The notes under the pieces were generated by a model. That model was not told the DNA's origin. It worked only from the letters and a program-made list of their open reading frames with translations, and made no database searches. DNA of 40,154 bases, taken from Chlamydiota bacterium (lineage in GTDB: Bacteria > Chlamydiota > Chlamydiia > Chlamydiales > JABDDJ01). Below, piece after piece: positions 23,239 through 31,140 of the stretch (within the stretch, counting starts at the first letter, position 1; each line of letters opens with the position of its first letter). The translations under genes and the position numbers were made by a program. Where the stretch lies: assembly GCA_013287645.1 (NCBI GenBank), contig JABDDJ010000014.1:1-40154 (forward strand), given 5' to 3'.

Positions 23239-24831
23239 TTAAGAATTAAAGGTTTTTAGTTTCGAAATTCGGGTCTTTTTGGCTGCAAAATGGAGGAGTT
23301 TCCCAAGGGAACTGGCGATTTTTTGGACTAAATAGAAGAAATCTTTCCAGGTAAAGTGCTCGACAAGATCATCTGAGATATTGCGCACTGCGACCATCCA
23401 GAATCCTGTGAGGATGCGTGTCCAGGATGCTGTGAGGCGGGTATAATAAATGGCTCGGCGGGCTTTTCTGCCGGCCTTAGCGGTGAGGCGTTTAAAGTAA
23501 AGTGCTGATTTGGGTTTTTTGAAATTGATTTTTTTGATAGCTGTGGCTTTTTGGACTATGCCTGAACGGATTTTTTGGAGTTTTTTGGAAATGGCGCGCG
23601 CGATGCGTTTTGGTTTTTCTAGTTTGCGTTGTAAGTAGGCTGCGATGGGGCTAAGGAAGTACTCGGAGACATATTTTGATAGAATTTGACCTGTTTTAGC
23701 AAAAAGATTGTGGAGGGCTTTTTTGGCATTGCTGGTTTTTTGTGCTATCTTGGTGCCAATATTCTGGAATTTTCCTTGCCATTTCTTACTGATGCGGGCT
23801 GTTCCTTGCCAGATATTCCGGGTAGTTTGGATGATATTGGGTAAGTAGAGCACGTTGGCAATAGTAGAAGCTGCAAAAGTAACAAGGCGCTTGGTGGTTT
23901 CGACTGAGTTTTTAACAAAGCGTTCTACTTTTTCTTTCTGCTTGGCGACATAATTGGAGATCTTCTCTTTTGTTTCTCTGATTTTTGTTGTGACTGCCTG
24001 GTAAGCGGTGCGTACTTTTTGTACGTAGGGGTGGGCATAGGTCATGTAGGTTTGTGTAAGATATTTTTTGATTGCCTGTTTGATACGAGTAGGAATGGCT
24101 CTGGTATAGGCATAGGCTTTCTGAATGGTTTTTGCGAGTGCTAATAATTTTTGCCTCCAAGCGGGGAGTGGCTGATCCTTACTAACTCGGCCGTAAACGA
24201 TTTTCATTGCGCGCTGTCTGAAGGCATCTTTGAGGGCTTTTAGCTTTTTTTGGAGCCCTTTTTTGGCGGTATCTAAGAGCTCTTGTAGGAGGTTCTTTTT
24301 CTCTGCAACTTTTTGTTGAAAGAGTTTCCAGAGGCTATTCATTTTCTCAAAGGGCATGCGGAGTAGGCCCATAAATCCCTGGAAATGTTTAAGTGTTTTA
24401 TCAACGGCTTTTTTAAGCTGTTTGTAGATTTTTGTGAGTTTTTGGAACTGGACAATAAGGATAAGGATGAGTTGTTCTGCTGGGCGAAAGCACTGTTTGA
24501 GTCCTTGGGCAAATAGCTGGCATGTTTGGGGAATGAGATGGACGACGATCCAGCGGGGGATGCTATAGGCAAATAGGTATAAGGGTAGCGCTGTGGCCAT
24601 GAAGACATATTTTCCGGCTCGGGCAATGATGGGGAGTTTATCGTTAGGGGGGCCGGTGGGGCTGGTTTGTAGTCGATTAAGGATCTCGTTATCGATTTTT
24701 TCTTGGGAGGTGATGGTATCGCGTGTCCAGATGGAGTGGGATTTTAGGGTTTTTTCGGGGTCGGTGGCCTGTCCGATGGTGTGAATATCGAACCTGTTTC
24801 CTTGATAGGGCGATATTGAGTCGTTGGACAT
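23239..24831 (-). CDS. very basic helical hypothetical protein
   Basis: A 530-residue protein with extreme Lys/Arg content across its length (for example KKGLQKKLKALKDAFRQ) and few acidic residues, so it is strongly basic. One hydrophobic segment at about residues 73-100 (YVFMATALPLYLFAYSIPRW) could anchor it in a membrane, with the long helical C-terminal part outside. I do not recognise a family. GGAGG six bases before ATG 24831 is an excellent ribosome site. The gene is divergent from the small-basic-protein operon and upstream of the two tRNAs. Possible roles are nucleic-acid binding or membrane/inclusion association; both are guesses. Confidence 0.75.
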   Translation of the reverse strand: MSNDSISPYQGNRFDIHTIGQATDPEKTLKSHSIWTRDTITSQEKIDNEILNRLQTSPTGPPNDKLPIIARAGKYVFMATALPLYLFAYSIPRWIVVHLIPQTCQLFAQGLKQCFRPAEQLILILIVQFQKLTKIYKQLKKAVDKTLKHFQGFMGLLRMPFEKMNSLWKLFQQKVAEKKNLLQELLDTAKKGLQKKLKALKDAFRQRAMKIVYGRVSKDQPLPAWRQKLLALAKTIQKAYAYTRAIPTRIKQAIKKYLTQTYMTYAHPYVQKVRTAYQAVTTKIRETKEKISNYVAKQKEKVERFVKNSVETTKRLVTFAASTIANVLYLPNIIQTTRNIWQGTARISKKWQGKFQNIGTKIAQKTSNAKKALHNLFAKTGQILSKYVSEYFLSPIAAYLQRKLEKPKRIARAISKKLQKIRSGIVQKATAIKKINFKKPKSALYFKRLTAKAGRKARRAIYYTRLTASWTRILTGFWMVAVRNISDDLVEHFTWKDFFYLVQKIASSLGKLLHFAAKKTRISKLKTFNS

Positions 24832-24905
24832 TAAACCTCCTTGCCTTAAAGCTCTATATTACTCTGTAAATATAAATTTTTAATAAAGAATCTATGTGTA
24901 TAGTA

Positions 24906-24934
24906 TTGCGCATTTTGAATAAATGTCATACAAT
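24906..24934 (+). promoter_or_regulatory. sigma-70-type promoter for the small basic protein genes
   Basis: TTGCGC (24906-24911) and TACAAT (24929-24934) are exactly 17 bases apart, 29 bases before the start at 24964. It is one of the best promoter matches in the window and fits strong expression of the small basic proteins. Confidence 0.7.
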
Positions 24935-24963
24935 GTTCGTATTCTTTAAAGGGGAGCCTACCA

Positions 24964-25137
24964 ATGGTCCGTATCAGTAAGCAACGAGAACGTCGTCAAG
25001 TGAGTCGTAGAAGACATAAAAAACCTACTTCAAAGACTGGTGCTTTGAAGGATAATTTGCCTAAGGGATATAAGCCTCATGCGAATGCAGTAGAAGGTGA
25101 TCTGGCAAAGACGATGTTCGTTCCCAAGATGGGATAA
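24964..25137 (+). CDS. small basic protein, chlamydial conserved (CT421.1-like)
   Basis: A 57-residue, very basic protein that begins MVRISKQRERRQVSRRRHKK and ends FVPKMG. GGGGAG precedes the ATG and a good promoter lies upstream. From memory, Chlamydia has two short hypothetical genes (CT421.1 and CT421.2) just before the ybeY homologue CT422, and this pair fits that position. The composition suggests ribosome or RNA association, but the function is not known to me. Confidence 0.85.
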   Translation: MVRISKQRERRQVSRRRHKKPTSKTGALKDNLPKGYKPHANAVEGDLAKTMFVPKMG

Positions 25138-25167
25138 TTAAAACTAGTAAATTTAGGTGACAGAATC

Positions 25168-25326
25168 ATGTCAAGACATCCGAGTTTCGGCAAAGCGAGC
25201 AAGTCTGTGAAAAAGCGCAATGTTCTTAAGCGTTTTGAGAGAGTGGACGTGCTTAAAAAATTAGGCGCATGGGACGAAAAGACTCATAAGAAAGTCACGG
25301 GATTACCAAAGACTCGTGTTAGCTAA
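25168..25326 (+). CDS. chlamydial/verrucomicrobial small basic protein
   Basis: A 52-residue basic protein. MSRHPS, KKRNVLKRFERVDVLKK and the C-terminal VTGLPKTRVS match the small basic protein family described for Chlamydiae and Verrucomicrobia (TIGR04137 as I recall). The family's narrow range is one of the best taxonomic clues in the window. AGGTGA precedes the ATG; the gene starts 30 bases after the other small basic gene and is followed by a terminator-like hairpin. Its size resembles that of a ribosomal protein, and a ribosomal role is a common guess without proof that I know of. Confidence 0.9.
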   Translation: MSRHPSFGKASKSVKKRNVLKRFERVDVLKKLGAWDEKTHKKVTGLPKTRVS

Positions 25327-25336
25327 TTATATGTAT

Positions 25337-25375
25337 AGAGTGTGGCACTGTGGTGTTACACTCTCCTTTCTTTTG
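25337..25375 (+). terminator. terminator or attenuator before ybeY
   Basis: AGAGTGT (25337-25343) pairs with ACACTCT (25358-25364), and CCTTTCTTTTG follows, giving a rho-independent form. It begins 10 bases after the small basic protein stop, so it would end or reduce the highly expressed small-gene transcript before ybeY. Confidence 0.6.
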
Positions 25376-25409
25376 CACAATAACCCCCTCTTTTGTTACA
25401 CGTTTTTAT

Positions 25410-25877
25410 ATGGAATTTGAGTCATTCGTCGTTGATATTATTAACGAGCAAACTGATGTACAGCTTGAGGAAGCTCAAGTTGAGAGTATAGTCAAAGAAA
25501 TTATTTCTTTTCACGGTGAGCAGTGCCACGAGGTAGCTATCCATTTTGTGCCTGTCAATCGTATCTGTGAACTGCATATGCAGTTTTTTAAAGATCCTTC
25601 GCAGACGGATTGTATCACGTTACCTATGGATGATGAGGATGAGGATCATTACCGCCATCTGGGTGAGGTGTTTGTCTGCCCGAAAACAGCATGCGAATAT
25701 GTGAAGGCTCATGGAGGAAATTTCCATGATGAAATTCTGTTATATGTGGTTCATGGTATGCTGCATCTTTTTGGGTATGATGATCTGGATGATGCGGATC
25801 GGATTGAAATGCGTGCTGCGGAGAATCGACATCTACTCAATTTGAAGGAGAAGGGACTTTGTCTGTCGCCATCTTAG
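25410..25877 (+). CDS. ybeY: YbeY endoribonuclease / rRNA maturation factor
   Basis: A 155-residue YbeY, the metal-dependent factor for 16S rRNA 3'-end maturation and ribosome quality control. The zinc motif reads H115-G-M-L-H119-L-F-G-Y-D-D125. The first two His ligands are present, but the third, usually His (HGxLHLxGYDH), is Asp here. LHxxFxxDPSxTDxIT (residues 55-70) and LGEVFVCP (84-91) are typical. I chose ATG 25410, which gives the normal family length; an earlier GTG at 25350 would place the start inside a terminator hairpin. It overlaps the CBS gene by 19 bases. The synteny matches Chlamydia CT422-CT423. Confidence 0.93.
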   Translation: MEFESFVVDIINEQTDVQLEEAQVESIVKEIISFHGEQCHEVAIHFVPVNRICELHMQFFKDPSQTDCITLPMDDEDEDHYRHLGEVFVCPKTACEYVKAHGGNFHDEILLYVVHGMLHLFGYDDLDDADRIEMRAAENRHLLNLKEKGLCLSPS

Positions 25878-27187
25878 TCATTACGTTAATTGTATTGCTT
25901 GGCTGTGGTTTTTGCCTGGCGCTTTTTAATACGGCGTTTCGTAGGGTTCATAAAAAGAGCTCTCAAAAGCAGATTAAGAGCTTAGGGCTCTGGTTTTTTT
26001 ATCGTTATCTTCATAACGCTGTCTTCTCTAAGCATGAGTATGAAGGCATTTTTTTTAGTACTATCTTTACACAGAGTATTGTTCGGTTTGCTTATGCTGC
26101 GGTAGCTGTGCTGCTGATTGCTCATCTTGATATCTTTGACGGTGAGCTTTTAGGCAGTATTGTGTTGATGATCGTGTTTATAGTGGCTTCGTTTTTGCTG
26201 GGTGAATATATCCCGCGTGTGCTTGGGACTAAGTCGCCAGAGTGGGCATTGCGGTTTAGCGCACCCGTGACAAGTGTTTTAATGACCTTAGTGTTTCCTT
26301 TGACATATGTTTTTTTGAGTATTATCCAGAGAATGCCTCGTACAGTCTATTTTGACCATCTTCAAGAGCCATCGACGCAGGCGAAGCAAGAGATTATTGA
26401 GATTATTCAAGAAACTAATATGCAAGATACGTTGGATGTGCAGGATAAGAAGTTGATTGCATCGGTATTAAGGTTTAAGGAGCATCTAGCTCGCGAGATT
26501 ATGGTTCCGCGGGTGGATGTCTTTGGTTTGGCTGCCGATACGTCGATTAAGGATTCTGTGGCTTCATTGCAGGCAGAGGGGTATAGCCGTGTTCCTGTGT
26601 ATGAGGGGAATAAGGATAATATTGTGGGAGTTTTGATGTACAAGGATGTGCTCCAGAAGTTTATGGAGTATGAAAAGAGTGGAAATGATGAGTCTATTTT
26701 GGAGGCTCCGATTCAGTCGATTATGAAGACTCCTTTGTATGTTCCTGAAACAAAACGCATTTCAAATTTGCTGCAAGAGTTCCGCAAAAAACAAGTCCAT
26801 ATGGCTATTGTGGTAGATGAGTATGGTGGAACGGAAGGGATTGTGACGATTGAAGATATTCTTGAGCAGATTGTGGGCGAGATTGCAGATGAATATGATG
26901 ACGAGGAAGAAGTTTTCTACATGCAGACAGAGGGTGGATGGATTGTCGATGCGCGCATGAGTATTTTGGATGCTGAAGAGCAGTTGGGAATAAATATTCC
27001 TCAGGATGGCGATTATGATACCATTGGAGGGTATATTTTTCACTGTGCAGGGACAATTCCATCAAAGGGTTTTGTCATTCATAATGACGAGTTTGAGTTG
27101 GTAGTTTTGCGTTCGTCGGAGAGGACAGTCGAAAAGGTACGTATTAAGCCTACACTCATTTCAGAGGGTTCCGAAGAAGAAAGTTGA
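25859..27187 (+). CDS. CNNM/CBS/CorC-HlyC family membrane protein
   Basis: A 442-residue protein of the hemolysin C/CorC type. A membrane domain with about four hydrophobic segments covers residues 1-160, a CBS pair follows at about 205-335 (REIMVPRVDVFGL, YSRVPVYEGNKDNIVGVLMYKDVL, IVVDEYGGTEGIVTIEDILEQIVGEI), and a CorC/HlyC domain lies at about 350-435. Relatives are implicated in Mg2+ or Co2+ transport; the hemolysin name is historical. The start is TTG 25859 with AAGGAGAAGG just before it, overlapping ybeY. The ybeY/CBS pair is common in bacteria and matches Chlamydia CT422/CT423 as I recall. Confidence 0.9.
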   Translation: MSVAILVITLIVLLGCGFCLALFNTAFRRVHKKSSQKQIKSLGLWFFYRYLHNAVFSKHEYEGIFFSTIFTQSIVRFAYAAVAVLLIAHLDIFDGELLGSIVLMIVFIVASFLLGEYIPRVLGTKSPEWALRFSAPVTSVLMTLVFPLTYVFLSIIQRMPRTVYFDHLQEPSTQAKQEIIEIIQETNMQDTLDVQDKKLIASVLRFKEHLAREIMVPRVDVFGLAADTSIKDSVASLQAEGYSRVPVYEGNKDNIVGVLMYKDVLQKFMEYEKSGNDESILEAPIQSIMKTPLYVPETKRISNLLQEFRKKQVHMAIVVDEYGGTEGIVTIEDILEQIVGEIADEYDDEEEVFYMQTEGGWIVDARMSILDAEEQLGINIPQDGDYDTIGGYIFHCAGTIPSKGFVIHNDEFELVVLRSSERTVEKVRIKPTLISEGSEEES

Positions 27188-27194
27188 GGTTTAG

Positions 27195-29327
27195 ATGTCA
27201 TCATTTTTGTTAAGAATTTTTTTTATTTTTTGCCTTATTCAAGGGTCTCTTGAAGCTGCATTTAGCTTAGAGGATTTAGTATCGCTCACCGAGTCAAAAG
27301 ATTCTACTTCAGAGGAGCTCCAGCCGCCTGATCCTATGCAGTTAGATCCTAATTGGTGGAACTATTTTAAGGTTGATGGTCCAGAGTTAGACAAGAGAGT
27401 CGCTGCGACGGATGTGCTGATGCAGAAACTGTACACAGAGACACCCGAACAGAACAAAGAGGAAATAGAAGAGCATTTACAGCGCATCTTGATCAATTTA
27501 AAGGCACTTCCTGGATTACGCAATCAAAAAGTCTCTACGTATACAGCCCCTCCGTTATTAAATAGCTATAGTTTCGATCAGTTTTTACAGATTGCCGCTT
27601 CAGAAAAAGAGTTGGAAGGGAGTCTTGCCCAAGAAGATAAAGAACTGCGGCAACTTAAAGATCGCACTAATAAAGTCCGTAAACATATCGACACTCTTTT
27701 AGTGAGTTATCTTGAAATGCATGAGGCTAATGTCACCAAGGAGATGGCAGGATTAGAGATCATTTCGCTCAGGACGGCTTTGGCAATTATGGAGGAGGAT
27801 ATCCGCATCAGCAGTGAGAGATATACTCAAATTAATGCTGAGTTAAATCATGCTAAGGAAGAGCTCTCGACTGCTTCAGAAAACTTGTTAATGAAGAAAG
27901 AGGACATTGCAAATTTAGATCAAGATATTCAAAAGGCACGTATTGATTTAAAAGCAGCTCAATTTCGCTCTTTGACTTCGGAAATGAATGCTGTAGGTGC
28001 TTCTGGAGATACAGCCTTAGAACGTTCAAAAGGATTTTTATCTGCGCAGCAGGCTGTTTTAGACTTAGCTAAAGAGGCATTATCTAAAGCAGATTTAATC
28101 TTTTATCAAGCGAAAAGTAGCCTAATTTCAGAAGATCTAGAAGATCTCGGCGAATGGCAAGATCAGTTAAGTCAAATTAAAGCACAGTTGGCAGATTGGA
28201 GAACAAAGACAGAGCAAGAGTATACTCGAGCATTGCAGCCCTTGGCAGGAGATGAAAAAGTATCGCAAGTAAGGCTACAGACAGTTCAAGAGACACTTAA
28301 AGTTTTGAAACAATTAGAGCTTAAGTTGACTTTTGATGAGTTACTGGTGAAGCAGCTTAAAAGTCAGCAGGCTAAAAAAGGCGGGACAGCCCTCTATTGG
28401 TATTATTCCGTTTTAGGATGGTTTGATACCTGCTGTGATCCGGTGGTGGGGTGGTTGTATGCCCCCTTGATCAAGATAGGGGGTGTGCCTATCACAGTGA
28501 TGAGCCTGTTGCGTATTTTTGCGATCATTTTAGTGACATTTTGCTTGTCGCATTTCCTGAGAACGATGCTAAAGAGAATGAAGAAAGACCAGATGCATCT
28601 TACAGAGGCGTCGGCATTTATTATTGATCGGTTGATACATTATGTGGTGCTATGTATAGGATTTGCTTTAGCATTAGCTTCTATAGGTTTGAGTCTCAGT
28701 AATTTAGCGCTTGTGTTAGGCGCCTTGAGCGTCGGAATTGGATTTGGCTTGCAGACCATTGTAAATAATTTTTTGAGCAGCCTCATCATCATGTTTTCCA
28801 GAACACTCAAAGTAGGCGATATGGTAGAGATCGCCGATGGACAGTATGGACAGGTGACTTCAATTCATATTCAAAATACAGTGATTCACACGGGTGATGG
28901 AGCAGATATCGTAGTGCCTAACTCAGAAATCTTAAGCAATAAACTCATCAATTGGTCACTCCAAGATAACTTTAGAAGACTGCACATACCCTTTAGTGTT
29001 GCTTATGGAACAGATAAGGAGCTGCTTACACAAGCTGTCAGTGAAGCTGCCGAAAAAGTACCCTGCACCGTGCGCAATTCTGCACATTATAGTGAGCCAC
29101 AGGTTTGGTTTGTCCATTTTGGAGACAGTTCATTAGATTTTGAACTTGTTGTCTGGGTGAATGTCTTCGGATATGGCCATAAAGGGTCAATGAATACTTC
29201 TTACTTATGGGAAATCGAAAATTCATTACGCAAGTATGGCATTGATGTTCCCTTCCCCCAGCGAGAAATCCGTGTCTTGCCCACAGAAGCTAAGACCACG
29301 ACTTCCTCTATCGCATTAAATAATTAA
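27195..29327 (+). CDS. MscS-family mechanosensitive channel with long periplasmic coiled coil
   Basis: A 710-residue channel protein. A signal peptide (about 1-21, ending LEAA) leads to a long charged, coiled-coil-rich region (about 75-390). Membrane helices follow at about 400-500, then the MscS pore helix LGALSVGIGFGLQTIVNNFL (about 510-530) and the cytosolic beta domain (KVGDMVEI, VVPNSEILSNKLINWS). This layout is that of large MscK/YnaI-like members. It would release solutes on osmotic downshift, useful when leaving a host cell. GAGG precedes the ATG and it starts 7 bases after the CBS gene, so it is in the same operon. A 186-bp palindrome follows the stop. Confidence 0.92.
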   Translation: MSSFLLRIFFIFCLIQGSLEAAFSLEDLVSLTESKDSTSEELQPPDPMQLDPNWWNYFKVDGPELDKRVAATDVLMQKLYTETPEQNKEEIEEHLQRILINLKALPGLRNQKVSTYTAPPLLNSYSFDQFLQIAASEKELEGSLAQEDKELRQLKDRTNKVRKHIDTLLVSYLEMHEANVTKEMAGLEIISLRTALAIMEEDIRISSERYTQINAELNHAKEELSTASENLLMKKEDIANLDQDIQKARIDLKAAQFRSLTSEMNAVGASGDTALERSKGFLSAQQAVLDLAKEALSKADLIFYQAKSSLISEDLEDLGEWQDQLSQIKAQLADWRTKTEQEYTRALQPLAGDEKVSQVRLQTVQETLKVLKQLELKLTFDELLVKQLKSQQAKKGGTALYWYYSVLGWFDTCCDPVVGWLYAPLIKIGGVPITVMSLLRIFAIILVTFCLSHFLRTMLKRMKKDQMHLTEASAFIIDRLIHYVVLCIGFALALASIGLSLSNLALVLGALSVGIGFGLQTIVNNFLSSLIIMFSRTLKVGDMVEIADGQYGQVTSIHIQNTVIHTGDGADIVVPNSEILSNKLINWSLQDNFRRLHIPFSVAYGTDKELLTQAVSEAAEKVPCTVRNSAHYSEPQVWFVHFGDSSLDFELVVWVNVFGYGHKGSMNTSYLWEIENSLRKYGIDVPFPQREIRVLPTEAKTTTSSIALNN

Positions 29328-29346
29328 TCGAAGAAAAAGAATAAAT

Positions 29347-29532
29347 AACATGATAGGCAGGATCGCTTCGCGGCAGGATATGAAGGATAATTAAAGAGAT
29401 AAAGAAAAAAGAACGATATAACGATAAGAACGATAAAAAAATAAAAAAATATCGTTCTTATCTTTATATCGTTCTTTTATTCTTTAATTTATCTTGCTTA
29501 TCCTGCCGCGAAGCGATCCTGCCTATCATGTT
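29347..29532. repeat. 186-bp long palindrome between convergent genes
   Basis: The outer arms (29347-29380 and 29499-29532) are perfect 34-bp inverted repeats. An inner pair of about 28 bp (AAAGAACGATAT... near 29407-29434) has a single mismatch. The whole can fold into one long hairpin, with a short A-rich loop near 29435-29450. It starts 19 bases after the channel stop and lies before the convergent secreted gene, so it could serve as a bidirectional terminator. Size and perfection also fit a small inverted-repeat mobile element. Confidence 0.9.
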
Positions 29533-29566
29533 ACTTTTTTTTTGTGTTTATGTATCTTTGTCTGAA

Positions 29567-29597
29567 GTCTTTGCGTCTTCGCGCCTTTGCGTTGAAT
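29567..29597. repeat. single arm of the CGCAAAG repeat family
   Basis: GTCTTTGCGTCTTCGCGCCT and the following TTGCGTTGAAT resemble one arm of the palindromes at 3766-3915 and 35231-35381. The partner arm is missing, so this is a half or decayed element beside the 186-bp palindrome. Confidence 0.6.
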
Positions 29598-29605
29598 ATT
29601 ATTAT

Positions 29606-30256
29606 CTACCTAAGCTCCCTAACAGGGAAAAAGGACAAATAAGCCATGTTTGGTGTTTCGCGGCGAATAAGTTGGTAAAGAATATATGTATAAGGATGTA
29701 TGTTTATATCTAGTAAGTAATTTAAATCCGTGACTTCACTCATAAAATTTTTTGATAAAAACCCATCTCTGTAGATTTTTGAAACAAGATGGTCTGTACC
29801 TGGGATGCGAAAAGAGGACCCGTTCGAATAATAATGGAATACATCTTCAATTAAAGGAACACCTTCACCAGAAAAAAGAGTAGCATTATAGGGATATTTA
29901 TAAATCCAAGGATTCCAATAGGCACAGACTATTCCTAGAAGATTGCCATCTGCGTCTCTAATGTCGAAATAAATATTGCCTTTGTCATCATCGGCTCGAC
30001 GATAACCTGTTGCAGTACCGATAATTTCATTTTCTCGATTTTTCAGAACTATATGAGCGCTACCTTCGGGCAGCTTTTTCCATAAAATTTCAGCGGTAGC
30101 CTCTTTTACATTATCATGATCGAGAGTGATTGTTTTGTCATAATAAAAATTTTTATAATTCGTTATAGCAATTTTATAATTCTGAATGGCCAATTCAGCT
30201 TGTAATCCAGAAAATGACAATAACAAACAGATTAATATAAAAAAATATCTAAACAC
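29606..30256 (-). CDS. secreted hypothetical protein
   Basis: A 216-residue protein with a clear signal peptide (FFILICLLLSFSGLQA, cleavage near residue 20). The mature part is strand-rich, with NEIIGTATGYRRADDDKGNIY and FDIRDADGNLLGIV (about 75-115). That beta-hairpin pattern resembles LURP-one-type or phospholipid-scramblase-like folds, but I cannot assign one. The start is GTG, with AAGGAG six bases before it. The stop lies close to the repeat-rich region shared with the MscS operon end. No partner gene is obvious. Confidence 0.7.
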   Translation of the reverse strand: MFRYFFILICLLLSFSGLQAELAIQNYKIAITNYKNFYYDKTITLDHDNVKEATAEILWKKLPEGSAHIVLKNRENEIIGTATGYRRADDDKGNIYFDIRDADGNLLGIVCAYWNPWIYKYPYNATLFSGEGVPLIEDVFHYYSNGSSFRIPGTDHLVSKIYRDGFLSKNFMSEVTDLNYLLDINIHPYTYILYQLIRRETPNMAYLSFFPVRELR

Positions 30257-30407
30257 AATTAACTCCTTTTTTTAAACATCAACTATAAACATTCAGCAAA
30301 TATATTTACAAGGCATTTTTAAACTTGGACAAGGAAATATTGGCTCGGTGGCAAATAATGCGGGAATGTCCTACAAGATAAAATAAAGTTTTTGTAGGAG
30401 TGATCGC

Positions 30408-31133
30408 ATGTTTCTTCGACTTATCTATCTTATATTGGTGATTGCGGTAGCTGCATGCGTTGAAGGGGGTGGGGGAATTATTCAAGGGTCTGGAAATATT
30501 GTCACTCAAGAGCGTAAGGTTGCTCAGTTTTCAAAGGTTGTATTGACAGGAGTGGGGACTATTGTTTTAACGCAGGAAGATAGGGATATCCTCTCTGTTG
30601 AGACTGATGATAATCTGACGCAGTACATAAAGACTGATGTGGATAAGGGTGTGTTAACGATTGAGGTGCAAAAGAATGCGTCTCTTTCTCCTTCTAAAGA
30701 AATTATTTACCATATCAGCGTGAAGAATATTACGGGTATCGATGTCTCTGGCGCAGGCACTATCAACTCTTCTAACCAATTAATTTCTAAAGACTTTGTC
30801 ATCACTCTATCGGGTGCAGGCAATGTAAATATTGACGCTACCGTCCGGAAGTTGACTCTTCACCTTGCTGGCAGCGGAGATATTATTTTAAATGGAAATG
30901 CGGATGATCAGTCGATCGATATTTCTGGTTCTGGGACATATAAGGGCTATAATTTTGTGACTAAATTCACAGAGATTGTGATCAACGGTGTGGGCAACGC
31001 AGAAATAAATGCTAAAGATAGTCTCGAGGTGGATATTTCGGGTGTCGGATCTGTCACTTATATGGGTGATCCTGTCATCCATCAAACAATTACTGGTGTG
31101 GGTGCTGTTCGCAAAGCTGAAGCAAAAAAGTGA
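30408..31133 (+). CDS. lipoprotein with DUF2807/GIN (adhesin-head) domain
   Basis: A 241-residue lipoprotein. The signal ends in the lipobox VAAC (Cys 17), followed by a Gly-rich spacer. Residues about 30-235 form a DUF2807/GIN domain, a right-handed beta-helix seen as repeated [39 protein letters not shown] and VDISGVGSV. The family is common in Bacteroidetes and has been called an autotransporter adhesin head, though its function is poorly defined. TAGGAG precedes ATG 30408. It lies 7 bases before the acyl-CoA synthetase gene, so they may share a transcript. Confidence 0.88.
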   Translation: MFLRLIYLILVIAVAACVEGGGGIIQGSGNIVTQERKVAQFSKVVLTGVGTIVLTQEDRDILSVETDDNLTQYIKTDVDKGVLTIEVQKNASLSPSKEIIYHISVKNITGIDVSGAGTINSSNQLISKDFVITLSGAGNVNIDATVRKLTLHLAGSGDIILNGNADDQSIDISGSGTYKGYNFVTKFTEIVINGVGNAEINAKDSLEVDISGVGSVTYMGDPVIHQTITGVGAVRKAEAKK

Positions 31134-31140
31134 GGTTTTC

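Noticed and set aside
24593..24784. 63-codon plus-strand frame opposite the basic protein gene
   Set aside because: Antisense to the well-supported start of the 530-residue gene and without a ribosome site.
25350..25409. 20-codon N-terminal extension of YbeY from GTG 25350
   Set aside because: It would start within a terminator hairpin and give an abnormal length; ATG 25410 gives the normal YbeY N-terminus.
31009..31140. 44-codon N-terminal extension of the acyl-CoA synthetase fusion
   Set aside because: It lies inside the GIN lipoprotein gene in another frame; ATG 31141 has a GAGG site and matches the family start.
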